Below are positions 33,600 to 46,151 of a stretch of DNA of 64,000 nt, in pieces. Position numbers and translations under genes: made by a program. The notes below the pieces were generated by a model. That model ran no database searches. It was given only the letters and a program-made list of their open reading frames with translations, and had not been told where the DNA came from. How positions within the stretch are numbered: position 1 is the first letter of the stretch; every line of letters starts with the position of its first letter. Where the stretch lies: contig NC_026657.2 in the NCBI RefSeq assembly GCF_000004075.3, positions 7,068,001 through 7,132,000 of the forward strand, written 5' to 3'. The DNA comes from Cucumis sativus (lineage: Eukaryota > Streptophyta > Magnoliopsida > Cucurbitales > Cucurbitaceae).

Positions 33600-35200
33600 T
33601 TCCCCCCAATGGAATTGGGTTTTTGTTAGCCAATACACCTTTTTATTTTCTTTTCTTTTCTTTTCTTATGAAATTTTAGCCAATACTTTTTTCCCACTCC
33701 ATATAATTATTTATACTTTGATTAACTTCTTAATTTGCTCAAACTCTAACTCTCAAATTATTATATTCTAAGGTAAAATATAAAATGTCGTTTTGGTGAT
33801 TATCTCATTCATTGAATTTAAATGTGATAGTATTTGTTGATCTGCTTATTAGCTTGATGTAGTGTCTACTTTCATTTTTCTATTTCTCTTTTTCTGCTTT
33901 TCACTCTTTTTGAGTATAGGTTGTCAAAAGTCTTGTATCTACATTAAATATAAATTTATTACAAGCGAAGGTGAACAAATGTTCTAGGATTAAAACGAAC
34001 CAAGTATTACGAAACTTAAAAACTTCTATTGTTCCAAATCTAAAGTGAAAATTATGTTCATATCTAGTTGAGCATTGAAAGTGAACAATAACAATACAAC
34101 AACAATGGATTCCAAATAATATCGATGAAACAAAATGAGAAAGAAGTATACATAAACGAACAAAGTAAAGGAGACTACAATCTCCCACTGTGTGTGTTTT
34201 ATTTTATCATTCTAATCCAATATGCAAAGGTAATGGAAGGTATAGATATTAGGTAAAGCATCATTTGAGCACTTGAAAAGTTAGGTTGGGCCGACGTCTC
34301 CCAGTGGACCGGCCCATTTATTTAAGTGTTGGCTAGTTATGAAAGGCCTCATCTGCTACATCAACCCACCCTATCATAAATTAAAAAATACAATTTATGA
34401 AGGGTAATTATAATTAAACAAAAGTGCAAATATACCAAAATAATAATCAAGTATATAGCCATTATAGTCGTGCTTGTCGTATTTATTGTATCAAATAAAA
34501 TAAAAACACTCTACGTTTTTCCAAAAAAGAAAAAATACATACACAGGGAAGATGAGCCAATGTTTAAGTTAGTTGCTAAACACTCCCCTAAATTTCAACA
34601 TAATAGATGAAATAGTCCGTATTATTGGTCTATTGATACCCTTGAACCGTTAAATAGATATGTTACTGATATCATATATCCTCTAAAGAAAACTAAGGTT
34701 TGGCTTGGTATCTTTCATTTAGTTGAAGAGGTGATCGGACTTACAGTGATGCCACTCAAACCCTTCATGATGCCAAGGCCAAAACTAAGTTTCTTTTACA
34801 TCCACCGACTATTTCCATTCATCAGTTTTCTTTTTACCAGTTTACATCAGACATGTATGATTCAAATAGTTATAAAAAAGACAATGAAATAATTATAGTA
34901 TTTAACCTTCTCATCTAATTAAATTCATATCATTGGCTTTATTAATGTAGCTTAATTAACCTATACTATCAATGAAAAGTCTACAGGAGTTTCGTATTTG
35001 GGTTACCATATTATCGGGCACAAAATCAAGGAAATGAATAATTAACATAATTAGTGAAAGACATAAGATTTAGAACTTACAACTCTTACACATGAATTAC
35101 ACCTCGTTTAAAAGAAGATAATAATAATAATAAAAGAAATCAACGATCATAACATAGTTATAATAAAAAAAAAAATATATGATGGGCGTGAATGAAGGTG
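33600..35200. other. AT-rich intergenic region
   Basis: No gene is seen. A paired TGGGCC (34287) and GGCCCA (34311) site lies in a short GC-richer patch but no transcript-like sequence follows. Open frames here are short and AT-driven. Confidence 0.55.
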
Positions 35201-35256
35201 AGGCTGACGTGTACTGTACACTAATCTTGGGTTTGAAATTTTGTAGTTGTAACGTT

Positions 35257-35846
35257 ACACGTGGAGGAAGACAGAGATGGTTAATAATAGCTGCCACTTC
35301 TCAATATGAACTGGAATCAAAAGTGGCAGGTGGGGGGTTACATTCGTCATTTTCTTTCCTAATATCAGGGGCATTCTCGGGAGAAGAGAAGGGGAAAAAA
35401 ACGTAATTTTGACCCGCAATCCCAAATAATATTTTATTTTTAAAAAAAGGAAGAAACAAAATTAAGGGGATTGAAAAGGGTAAATGAAATCCGATCTCAA
35501 CCATTTGCTTCGAGTCCACGTCAATTTGGGCCCCACATAAGGTGAGCCGAAGGTCTGTTGGACACGTCACACTGTCGGTAAAGATGCTTCGTCTCATTCG
35601 CCTCACCGTTGAAATTATTAAAAGAGGAAAAAAGGGGAAATTAAATATATTCAGAATAAAGAGGTTTCTGCCACGTAAGATCCACTCCCTCTCTCTCACA
35701 AAATTGGTTTATCTGGCCTACGTGAAGCACGCGTACCCGTCGATTTTATGCTACCCCAATCAACGGTCTTTAATATTCTTGTTTTTTTAATTTTGTTCGG
35801 CTTTTCCACGCCTGCGTTGCGTCATAGCCCTACCATGCCACGTAAG
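35257..35846. promoter_or_regulatory. ACGT-element island 1
   Basis: Six ACGT cores in about 590 bp: ACACGTGG (35257), CCACGTCA (35516), GACACGTCAC (35561), CCACGTAA (35671), CTACGTGA (35718) and GCCACGTAAG (about 35838). The first is a true G-box and several match ABA-response element cores. The DNA is GC-richer than its surroundings. No gene follows on either strand within about 1.5 kb. Confidence 0.5.
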
Positions 35847-35849
35847 GAC

Positions 35850-38030
35850 CAATGATCTGGAGATAAGTGTGACAAAACAACCAATACTCCAATCCTATTT
35901 TAATTTTGGTTGAGTTACAAATTTGTTCGCTAACCCTTTTGATTACGAAATCTTCCTAGTTTAGGAATGTTTTATCAAACTCTAATAATTAATTTTTTGT
36001 GGACTAAATTCTTGACTTAACATAAATTTTACTGCTGTTTTTCTTTGGAATTTGTGGGATTACGATGCAATATAATAGCTAAAACGAGGTATTGTAAATC
36101 TGTGGACAAAAGTTCAAGGTTTTTTATTTTTAAATTTTTTGCATTTATATGAAGTTTGTCAGAATTATAATGCTTTTCGTAAGAAAGAAAATGTATTTGC
36201 TACTGAATTGTCAACAAATGGATGGTAGTGGTTGAAAAATATATAATAAAATTAGTCTTTCAGCGATATGTATTTTGGTAGTCGTTTTCAAGCTTTTGGT
36301 CAACTTGTTTAGAATGTGTATTTACAAAATAAAAATAAAAATACGTATGGAATGAATTTAATTTAAAAATTAGGTTGGTTTAAAATAAATTGGAGTATTT
36401 AACAAAAGTGTATTTTAATGTTTTTTTAGTGAAAAACGTTAAAATATAAAGAAAATAAACGAAGATGTAAAAAGAAATAAGAAATACACTACTAGTTTAT
36501 TAAAAAAAAGAAAAAAGAGAGACTGAGGGGGCTCTCCAATAAATTGAAGAAAACAACTCAAATTATCCAAATGACCCTACAATTTTGGGCACTTTTCTTT
36601 TGCATTATTAACGCATGCGATCAATTGACACAACAATTCACTATGGTTTTGGGCCTATTTGAAAAAGGCTATGACTTTAGGTCATTCATAAGACAAACAT
36701 TTCATAGGTTTGGCTCGATATCCTATTGAATTGATAAGTCAAAGAAATAAATAATTAACCTATATAAATTAATAAATTGACAATAAAAAATAAATAAAAA
36801 CAATAGTTTTAGTAACAATTTAGTTTCATGGTTGTCTTGTTCAAATATTCGATTCTAATGAATCTATGAACCTATATATTAACATGATGAATAAATAGTT
36901 AGTAATGTACAAGTCGAAAAACTACCAATATTTTTTTACCTTCAAATGTATTCTGTTTATTTTACTTGTGACTTTTACTTTCGTACCTTCGTAATATAAT
37001 TTACAAGATAATAGGTTGAAATCTCTAACTCTCTACCCTAGTTCTTTTTTTATGTATATAAAACATCTCACTAGCATATTTAATACAATATTGGTCACGT
37101 TAACAACTAGGTTTTGATAAATATACGTAACTCCCCGGAAGAAGCCGATTGATAAAACAAGTGTAATTATTAGACTATATGTGTGTAAAATTTTAAAAAA
37201 TAACCAAGTATTGAAAGTATTATATTTTGCTGGACAATTCCTTGAAAAAAAAATCATTTTTTTCAATTATATATATAAATCAACGTGGTCAGTATCAAAG
37301 AATCTTAAAATTAAATAATTATTTTACATGGAGGACAAATTCTAGGCCAGAATTCGAACTTGTTGACTCAAGCAACAAACACAACGTAACGGGCAGCCTC
37401 AATTATCGTTAGAAATTCAAGAATCTCGATAGTGTGTATATATATATACATACCTGAAGAAAAAATAATCAATATTTTTCGGTTTTAAATCATAGCTATA
37501 AACAGATAACACTATGGTCTTTGATTATTATTATTATTGTTTTGGGTGTAAAGTCCAATTTTAGATTTAAACTCCTATTTGTTTATCAACTTGTTAACTT
37601 TTTTATTTACAAAATTCGTGTTTGAAAAGTTAAACCAGTAGCTTTAACTTTTTCCTTTTAGAAAAAGAAGTTTCTAAAAATATAAATATTCATTTTTTTT
37701 TTAACATGTTCGTATATGTAATTTAGATCTTGGTTAATTTAAATTCTTATTATTTCAAGCATATCTTGTATAAGTTTCAATTTAATCTATCAAAGGAGTT
37801 TTTAAATCAGCATATTCACTGCAAGTTTTTAAACAATATTCACGTTTTTATTTCATGTGAAGGTTATTATCCTAAAATACGAAACTATTGTAGATTTGAT
37901 CATGTATATGTATGTACGTATATATATCTATTCATAGATTCTGGGTATCTCTTCTTTTTCATTATTGTGATTCTTTTGCTCTAATTTTGAAGTTGAAAGC
38001 AGGGAGAAGAAATAAAAGGAGGGCCATAGT
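35850..38030. other. AT-rich intergenic region
   Basis: No gene, structured repeat or promoter-like block is apparent. Short ORFs at 36544, 37033 and 37730 have AT-biased composition and no recognisable motif. Confidence 0.6.
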
Positions 38031-38059
38031 GCAATAATGAGCGATGGGCAACGCATCTT

Positions 38060-38695
38060 ACGTGGCGGTTGGAGGGGCTATGGGTGGGATTATTTTAATT
38101 TTATTTCTTTAAAAAGATATTGGTAGAGGAGCGTGACGGTGAGCTGGCTACGCAACCGTAGGCCCCATGTGGTTGTGCTGGGGACACGTCACCCAAGGAC
38201 CATGTACAACCGGCCCTTTTCCTTCCAGTGGGGACCACCCCCTAAGTACGTGTTCAGTTCCATTTTCCTGACACATGCTTGGGTGGCGGAGATCCCCTCC
38301 TCCGCATCATATTCTCCGTGGCGCTCTCCCCACCCTCCGATCCTCTCCATCTCCACTGCTCCAATTATTTTGACGTAAATTGCTGTGGCCCCAACCCCAA
38401 CCCCATTTCCATTTTCTTTCTTAATTAATCATTTTAAGGTTGGTATAATGTTTTTTCTGTTATGTGAAAGTAATTTTGTATTCTTCATCAAATTTTAAAT
38501 TTATTGAAAAACTGCCCACTCCTCATCCAAACTTAAAATATTATTCTTCCAACTTATATAAACATCGACTAATTAATTTCAGGTGAGAAAAAACAAAGTG
38601 ATCCTACGTAAATTGACTTGCATATGGTAATAGTTTGTCAAAGATAAAATTTTATAATTATGAAAAATAAATGTGGGACCGGGTGTATACGTGGG
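38060..38695. promoter_or_regulatory. ACGT-element island 2
   Basis: TACGTGGC (38060), GACACGTCAC (38183), TACGTGTT (38247), TACGTA (about 38605) and ATACGTGGG (38688). The block 38.04-38.40 kb is unusually GC-rich for the region, resembling a promoter or conserved non-coding sequence. The decamer GACACGTCAC is identical to one in island 1. Confidence 0.5.
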
Positions 38696-38699
38696 AGGA

Positions 38700-40370
38700 C
38701 TGTGAGGTGACTTGGAAAAGCGTATAGGATTCAGAGTGGTGAGTGGACGGTCAGGATTTTTAGATTTTCCAGATACTCGACAGAGTGCGCCAGACAGGGG
38801 TTGCTGCTATCCGCGTCGGATTGAGAGGCCCTCTCCCCCCTCCTTTCCCTTCTCCTCAACTACAATTACTTTCCTACCCTTTCTCTTTTCTTCATTTCTC
38901 TTTTCCATCCCTCCTTCCCTTCTCTTCCACTTTTGCCCCCATCACTTTTTCTATATTACAAATTATTCCCCCTACTCATTATTAAAAGAGAAATTGCTTC
39001 TTGTGGCTAAAATTCGTGACGAGACGTCTACCCGATATTTATTAATTTGTTTGTCTACCAATTATTCTATTTATTTTTCGAATAATGTTTTCTAAACCTT
39101 TTTTTTTCTTTTCTTTAAACATGCATTTTAAAGTTGTCTACTATGCATTATCAATAATATAGTTTTGGAAGCTACACTTTAAGTGAAATTATTAACGTAT
39201 GATATATATTTTTGGAAGTTAATCAAATGAATAGTCTTTCTTGTCCGATAATAATAAATTAATAGCTGTTATTCTTTTCTAAATAGAATAATTATTAACA
39301 ATCACCATCGTATTCAACGTTGCCACAACTTTTTTGAATTATGATAAATCGAACAATATTTTTAGATTAATTAAAGGTGTTTTCAATATTAATAGATATA
39401 TGAGCAAATTTTTCAATATATTAGACAAGCAAGCGGATCACTAATATAACTTTTTTATTTTTAAAAATAAAAAAACTGACTTATTTTTTTAAAGAAAATA
39501 AATAAAGTGCGGACTAAACATTACCTATTAAGCTTAATTTCTGAACAAATAATCTATAAATAATCTTACTTAAAATGAGATGTGTATGTGTTTTTCATAT
39601 ATACTTTAAAATCAATATTTTTTTCATCAAATTGTGTAACTAAGATTTAATAGAAAATGATTAGTGCATAGTGCACTTATCAACGTCACTCTATCTCCTC
39701 ACCATGCAAAATTAAAATTTTAATAAAATATTTTTTAATTTGTATTGTTGAGGGGATGGAAAAGTACTATATGTACTTTTTATTTTTTGTGATTCTCACT
39801 AGAGAGAACATTGAGATTATCTTTAAAATATAGCATTTAAACTTTATCGATTATTTGAACTATTTTGGTGAAATCTTAAGTAGTTTGAATGTGGAGGTTC
39901 TACCAAAATTTTGAAATACATGGGAGTGTTTTAAATTTCATACAAAATCTTAACTAATATATAAGTTTCTGGATAGATTTACTAGTTAACATTTGAAAAA
40001 ATAAGGTAAATCTATATACTATTGTTGACGAGATTGAGTAAGATAAGAAGAAAAAGAAAGAATAGATAGGTTTTAATAGAGTTAATATTTATACAAAATC
40101 TGGATATGGAAATGAGAAGAGTTAATTGAAGAAGCTAGTTTTAAAAAACAAATTGAAATTAAAATGAGGAAGAAGGCGAAGGACCCATATGGCATATGGA
40201 GGTGAGATTATTCCAAAAACGGAAGAAAGGTAAATATGAAGAAGAAAAATAGGTGAAAAATCCCGTGAGTTAAAGAGTGAAAGAAAGAAATTAAATAAAA
40301 TTCCAATAAAAAGAAAAAAGAAGTGGAGGTATTTTCCAGGTGGGCATTGCTGTACGTTTCCAGTAAAATC
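38700..40370. other. intergenic region
   Basis: No supported gene. A C/T-rich patch at 38.83-38.94 kb resembles a leader but no coding sequence follows. The remainder is AT-rich. Confidence 0.5.
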
Positions 40371-40373
40371 AAA

Positions 40374-40893
40374 CCACGTGTTCAACGCTTGAATAAAATA
40401 TTTAAAAAGAAAAAAAGAAAAGTAAGGAAAAATCAAAATCTAATCACGATAAAATATCCAAAACCCCTCTCGCCTCCTCCCTTCCCCTTTTTTTTCCAAA
40501 TCCTATTTAAAAAGATAAAACAACTCAATTTAGACCGTCGGATGAGTGGCCGATGGCCAACTCGAAAGGTCTTTGCTGGCGTACAAACGTGGAGCAGTTA
40601 TTTTAAATCGTGTTAATTAATTAATAAAACTATCTTTAGCCACCACGTCAGCCTTATTGGGCCGGGCCGGGGCCCATGACCCATTGGAGACGACTAGATC
40701 GAATCTTGAATGGACACGTTTACGGAGGAGGTGATGTCAGAATAAACAATAATAATTAATTAATTTTAATAAAAAAGAAATCGGGTGCACGAATCTCGAG
40801 GGGCCAGCTCAACAACCACCTTAGCCCACCACCCCCGTATATACGGTATACGTATACATTTTCCATTTATCAGACACGTGTATGGTGACGTGG
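40374..40893. promoter_or_regulatory. ACGT-element island 3, proximal promoter of GBF
   Basis: CCACGTGT (40374), CCACGTCA (40643), GACACGTT (40713), GACACGTGT (40873) and TGACGTGG (40886): two perfect G-boxes and three related cores in 520 bp, directly upstream of the CT-rich leader of a gene that itself encodes a G-box binding protein. GGGCC repeats (about 40659-40676) lie between them. The arrangement suggests feedback or ABA control. Confidence 0.65.
40835..40857. promoter_or_regulatory. two overlapping perfect 12-bp palindromes
   Basis: CCGTATATACGG (40835-40846) and GTATACGTATAC (40846-40857) share one base. The second has an A-box core TACGTA at its centre. They sit about 70 bp before the CT-rich leader of GBF, in TATA-box territory. 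Confidence 0.6.
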
Positions 40894-40909
40894 ACGGTGC
40901 CTTGGCGCT

Positions 40910-42840
40910 CTCTTTCTCTTTCTCAATTCTCTCATTCCCCCGCCTCCCTTCTCCTCTTCCCTTCACCACTTTCATTCTCTATTTCTCTCTCTCTCTCCCT
41001 TTCTCTCCGATAAATTTTTTTCCCCTTTTGAAGAGCTTTTTTTTCCCCGAGAGATAATGCAGAGGATTCAAGCTGCTGTTTTCGCCATCGAAGTTAGTTG
41101 AAGCTCAAGCTGTATGGAATCTTCTCTTTCGTTTTTTTCTCTTCTTCTGGTTACGATTCATAAACCTTACCTAATCGTTATACAACTGAAGTTTATTTGA
41201 AGAATTTTGAGAATTCTTGTGCATTTACTATACTTTTTTTTTTTTTTTTTTGAAGTCTTGAGTTGTGGTTGTTTGCTAGGGAATGGAGAACGGAGTGGTT
41301 TAATTGTGGAATTTTGAAGTCTGAATTTAATTGTTGAAGTATTGTAGTTTGTTGCTGAGAGAAAGTTTGAGAAAAATTAACTTTAATTATACAACTGCAA
41401 AACTTTATTGTTTTCTGGTTGTAGGCGTTGGGAATTTAAACGACTGACTTTTTCCTTCATCTCTAACTGTAATCCCGAGGGTATAAGTTTGTTTCAGCTG
41501 GATCTTTGCAATTACTCTTCTTCCGAATCTCTGTTGCTTAGTCTCTCCGAATTTTCTCAGTCGTTTGTTTCAGTTCGGATTGTGTTCTCGGCCTTGTGCC
41601 CTTTTGATTCGATTCTGCATTTTTATGACGAAGGAGGAAGCAAAATTTGATGAAATAAGAGAATTTGAAACGTGAATTTGTTAAAATTAAACTGCAAATG
41701 TTCCAGATTTTAAATCACTCGCGCAACCAACCGGGGGTCTTCGTAATTGTAACAGAATTTAGCTTCTTGCCCTCATTTTCTTTCTTCTCTGACTCGTATG
41801 TATTAGTTTTCCTTGGAGGGGCAGTTTCGTCATTTAGCATTCCAGAATTTACTTTTCAGTTCGAATTCGGTATCATCATCGAGCCCTTCTTTGTTGAAAT
41901 TCCACATGTGTCCCTTTGTGAATTGGTTTTTCCCCAGAGGGCCTTTTCCCTGCTCTGTATGCTGCGCGCTTTTGTGTCTACAGATTGATAGATACTTACG
42001 TTTTTTCCCCTTTCCGCAGATGTGGTATTTTTACAACTTTGTTGTTTTTTTCTTCTTTTTAAAAATAAATGTTTTAACTTTTTCTTTTTTGTTGAAAACC
42101 TTCGCGGCAATGAGCACTAACAATTATTTTGACTACCTGATACTATCGTATAAACATATTATTTTTTAATTCAGCAGGCTCTAGATAGTTTAATTAAATT
42201 GAGCTTTGTCTGTACTGAAAATGAAGAGAAAAAAAAAACCTTTATCTGGCCTGCGGCAGCTTATGAGTATTAAAATTAACTGCAATAGTAATAATTATGA
42301 GAAGTATTTGGTATCAAGTTGTCTTGTAAAGAAGTCCCCTTATAGACAAAGCATTTGTGGTTGCTTTGAAGGATAGCTACACCCTGTTCTGTGATCTTGA
42401 AATACCAAAAAAAAAAAAAAAAAACACATGGATGGTTTAGTACTGTCAGTTCTATTTTTAAATACTATGTGAGACTCCAAGATGTAATTTGGAAGATGAA
42501 GCGCACAACCTATTTGTGATTTAGAGACGAGCTTTTGAATAAAAGAAAACCTAGGTGAGTTTGGAACCCCCTTCAATATCTTAAAATACCCAAATTGTTA
42601 CTTTAAAATCATTCTTTCTGGGGAGAGAGACTTTAAAATTCATGACCTCTTGATTGCTGGTTCTTATCCGTGTTCCACGTGTTAGTTCAATTTAGCATTC
42701 CTTTCTATCTTCAATCTAACTGATAGCCAGTTCAAATTAAGACTAAAAACGAAGTATTTTCATCACATTTCTAAAATCTTCGTGCTTGATTTCTTATTTT
42801 CTTCTTCGCTTTCCTAATTTTTGGATTGCTTATCCATGCA
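40910..42840 (+). other. inferred 5' UTR exon(s) and leader intron of GBF
   Basis: A CT-rich transcription-start-like segment (40910-41010) is followed by a 14-codon uORF (ATG 41057 to TGA 41101, MQRIQAAVFAIEVS). The main ATG lies 1.87 kb downstream, so one or more leader introns are expected. The acceptor TTATCCATGCAG ends at 42840. The donor is unclear (possibly near 41110). An acceptor-like TTGTAG near 41425 could mark an extra leader exon. Confidence 0.45.
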
Positions 42841-42924
42841 GCTGCCCAGCTGATCATAATCGGTGCCAAAGGTCTGTCATATTAACAGTCAGTTAAATTG
42901 TCCAGTTTGAGCTGTATCTGTAAC

Positions 42925-45900
42925 ATGGGAACTAGTGAAGAGGCGAAGTCTGTGAAGACTGAAAAACCATCCTCACCAACGCCGCCGGTATGTGATTAGC
43001 TAGTATTTCGTTGAGAGAGAGAGCAATGTTTACCTATTTTGAGTTCTCTCGAATTGGATAATGACTCTTTCTATACATTGACAGGATCAGAATGGTGTAC
43101 CAAATTCAGCCAGTATTCATGTTTTTCCTGATTGGGCTGCCATGCAGGTTCGCTTAGGCAGCTGCCTTCTATACTATACTATACCCATTTGTTTCAAATA
43201 TTCACTCAACATGTTATTTGATCAGCTTATAACGGTTAGATTGTTATGGCTAATTGAAGGTATTTGCCACCTTTTCAGGCATATTATGGTCCCAGAGTTG
43301 CAGTTCCACCATACTACAACTCTGCTGTGGCTTCAGGTCACGCTCCTCACCCTTATATGTGGGGTCCACCACAGGTAGTTATTAACTATTGGAGGGATTA
43401 AACAATGAAGCTTTTATTTCATGTTATACTTTGGGGAAGGATTGTGTTTGACTGAAAGTTAATTCTTTTTACCAGATGATTCCTCCATATGGTACTCCTT
43501 ATGCAGCAATCTATTCTCATGGAGGTGTTTATGCCCATCCTGCAGTTTCTGTGGTAAGTTCGTATATTTGTTAGATTCCTCACAGTTGTTATTACTCATA
43601 ACCGTCTTCTTACTCTTGAGAAGTAGCTTAGGTATTGTCTTTTCTCTGCCTTGTTGAAATTCTCAACCAGAAACCAACATTCTTTACTTCTTTTCTAATT
43701 ATTCCTAGATAAGCTTCGTGTTTGGTGATCTGAACTCAATCATAGATGGGTTATCTGTAGCGTTCCATCTCTAAATTGGATTTTCTTTTGCCGATTAGAA
43801 TTAAGCTGTTTGTTATTGTAAAGGTGGAATGGTTCTCATTTTTCACTAATCATTGAGCATTTCTTGACGAATCATTTTGTTTTAAAATCAATGCAGGGAC
43901 CACACTCACATGCCCCTGGTGTTCCTTCATCACCTGCGGTAAGTGAAGCCTTCATGCTGGAGTTTGTATTTGAGTTGTTGAAATCACATGTTTTTGATTT
44001 GTAAATATTATGAAAAAGTATGAAATGGAGGTGATAGAATCTCCTAGCTGCTTAAGCCACCTAAGAACAAATATTAACAAAAAACACATTGGTGCTCACA
44101 GCAGGCTGCAACTCCTTTGAGCATTGAAACACCTTCAAAGGTATCTGGAAATAGCAGTCAAGGTTTAATGAAGAAACTGAAAGGTTTTGATGGCCTGGCA
44201 ATGTCCATAGGCAATGTTAGCACTGAGAGTGCTGAAGGGGGAGCTGAGCATGGGCAATCAGAGAGGTTGACCAAACTTATCTAATTGCCATCTTCTAATT
44301 TCCTGTTAAGAATTTATTGTTCAACCCCAAAGTGCTTTTCTTCAATATTAAATTGTCCCACATTTTTTCACTTATATTTATCTTGTGACTCACCTAACTT
44401 ATATCTCATTCTGTCATGTTAACAGTATGGAAACTGAAGGTTCCAGTGATGGAAGTGATGGAACTACTGCTGGGGTAAGATTTCATGGCTAGAAAAGAAT
44501 TTTTGGTTCATCTAAGCTAACATCTTATAGCTTTATTTTTAATCACTCCGTAATGAATAATTGCTTTTCAAAATCGTGATTTCTTTTACCTCGTGTTATG
44601 TTTAGGCAAATCACAACAAAAGGAAACGAAGCCGTGAGGGAACACCTACCACTGGTATGACTCCACCACCAAGTATTTTCCTTTCATGAGATATGGTGTT
44701 GACTGTTGCCCAATGAACAATACATTTCAAATTGGTTATTGGTTTAACCATTTACATCAACATGACTAATCATTGTTTGTGATAATTATATTTTCCTCTT
44801 TAATGAGCTACGAGTACACCTTAGAAATTTTGCAATATTTGGAATTCCACGAACACCCAATCTCATCTGAAAGATGTGCTCCTAGTTAATTAAAAGTTTT
44901 CAGAATCCTCTAAAGAGAGGATATCTTCTTTTTTTTCATGCATGAGCATGATCGACCCTTTGTTGCCATGTAAGTTCTAGAGTCATGTAACATGTTAACC
45001 GACTCCATATTTATCATGTTCAGATTCAATTTCTGAATGATCTGCTAGTTTTCACGATTACGCCAAGTATTGAATTATAAGCCTCGAATGCTTTTGTACA
45101 CCATTGTTAGAGATTTTGAGTACTTCAGTCTCATATTGCAGGTGGTAAGGATGCAAAAATTGAGCCACAAGCAAGTCCTGTTACTGCTGCTGAAATGAAT
45201 GAAAGCTCTAACAAGTTATTGGGCACAACCAAAGCAACTAATGCTACTGGAAAACTTGGATCTGTGATTTCTCCTGGAATGTCGACTGCATTGGAACTGA
45301 GAAATTCTTCCAGTATGAACGCTATGACAAGTCCAACTACCGTTCCACCTTGTTCAGTGTTGCCTTCTGAAGTTTGGCTCCAGGTATGCATTTGGAAATG
45401 GAGCTCTAGGTTTTCAACACACCGCTTAATGTTTCCAGACAAATTTCGTGCGATTTAACCTTTAGTTATGCATTGCTTAAATTGATGTCTTTTCATATTC
45501 TGGGCAGAATGAAAAAGAACTAAAACGGGAAAGGAGAAAACAGTCTAACAGAGAATCCGCTAGGAGGTCAAGGCTAAGGAAGCAGGTAGACTGCAACTTG
45601 TCTAAGAATCACTTCACTTTCTAATATTGAATTACAATGTCGCCAGCCTCCCTTTGTCTTCCCGCAACTGTCATTTCATTCAAAGCTAATATAATTTTAT
45701 TGCCATTGTCATCAGGCTGAAACAGAAGAACTAGCTCGTAAAGTTGATTCGCTGACTGCAGAGAATGTTGCTATTCGATCTGAAATAAGTAGATTGTCAG
45801 AGAATTCCGACAAACTCAAGAAAGAGAACTCTACACTTATGGTGTTCTACTGCTCTCTTTGATGTACCCGTTAGTTTTTCCTCATCAGAATCAAATCTAT

Positions 45901-46151
45901 AAATTGCTAACAATATAATCTGCCTTACAACTTTACAGGAAAAACTAAAAAACGCTCAATCAGGACGATCAGAAGCATTAGACATGAATGAAAAGAAAAT
46001 GCAACAACCTGTAAGCGCAGAAATGAAAGGACCTGTGAATAAAAGCATTAGCGAAGAAAGTATGATCTGCAAGAAAAACTCGAGTTCGGGTGCAAAACTG
46101 CGCCAGCTCTTGGACACGAGTCCAAGGGCGGATGCAGTTGCTGCTAGCTAA
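42925..46151 (+). CDS. GBF: G-box binding factor, bZIP group G (GBF2/GBF3-type)
   Basis: Coding exons: 42925-42987, 43085-43147, 43279-43374, 43476-43553, 43897-43938, 44105-44265 (or from 44102), 44426-44474, 44606-44654, 45142-45383, 45508-45585, 45716-45841, 45939-46151; 1,260 nt, 419 aa. Residues 1-100 are the proline-rich MFMR region (VFPDWAAMQAYYGPRV, PPYYNSAVASGHAPHPYMWG). MKKLKGFDGLAMSIGN is the conserved motif before a Ser/Gly-rich middle. The basic region is NEKELKRERRKQSNRESARR (282-301) running to SRLRKQ, with zipper heptads Leu313, Leu320, Ile327, Leu334, Leu341 and Leu348; the end LLDTSPRADAVAAS is family-typical. It acts in the nucleus as a dimer on CACGTG. The gene next to LRB1 in Arabidopsis is GBF3 and next to LRB3 is GBF2, so either name could apply. 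Several ACGT elements lie upstream. Confidence 0.95.

Noticed and set aside
35301-35699. 132-codon minus-strand ORF
   Set aside because: Composition is driven by the AT-rich and CT-rich context, no family motif is visible, and the block is better explained as a regulatory island.
38133-38378. 81-codon ORF in the GC-rich patch
   Set aside because: No recognisable domain or splice context. The GC richness and ACGT motifs suggest non-coding regulatory DNA.
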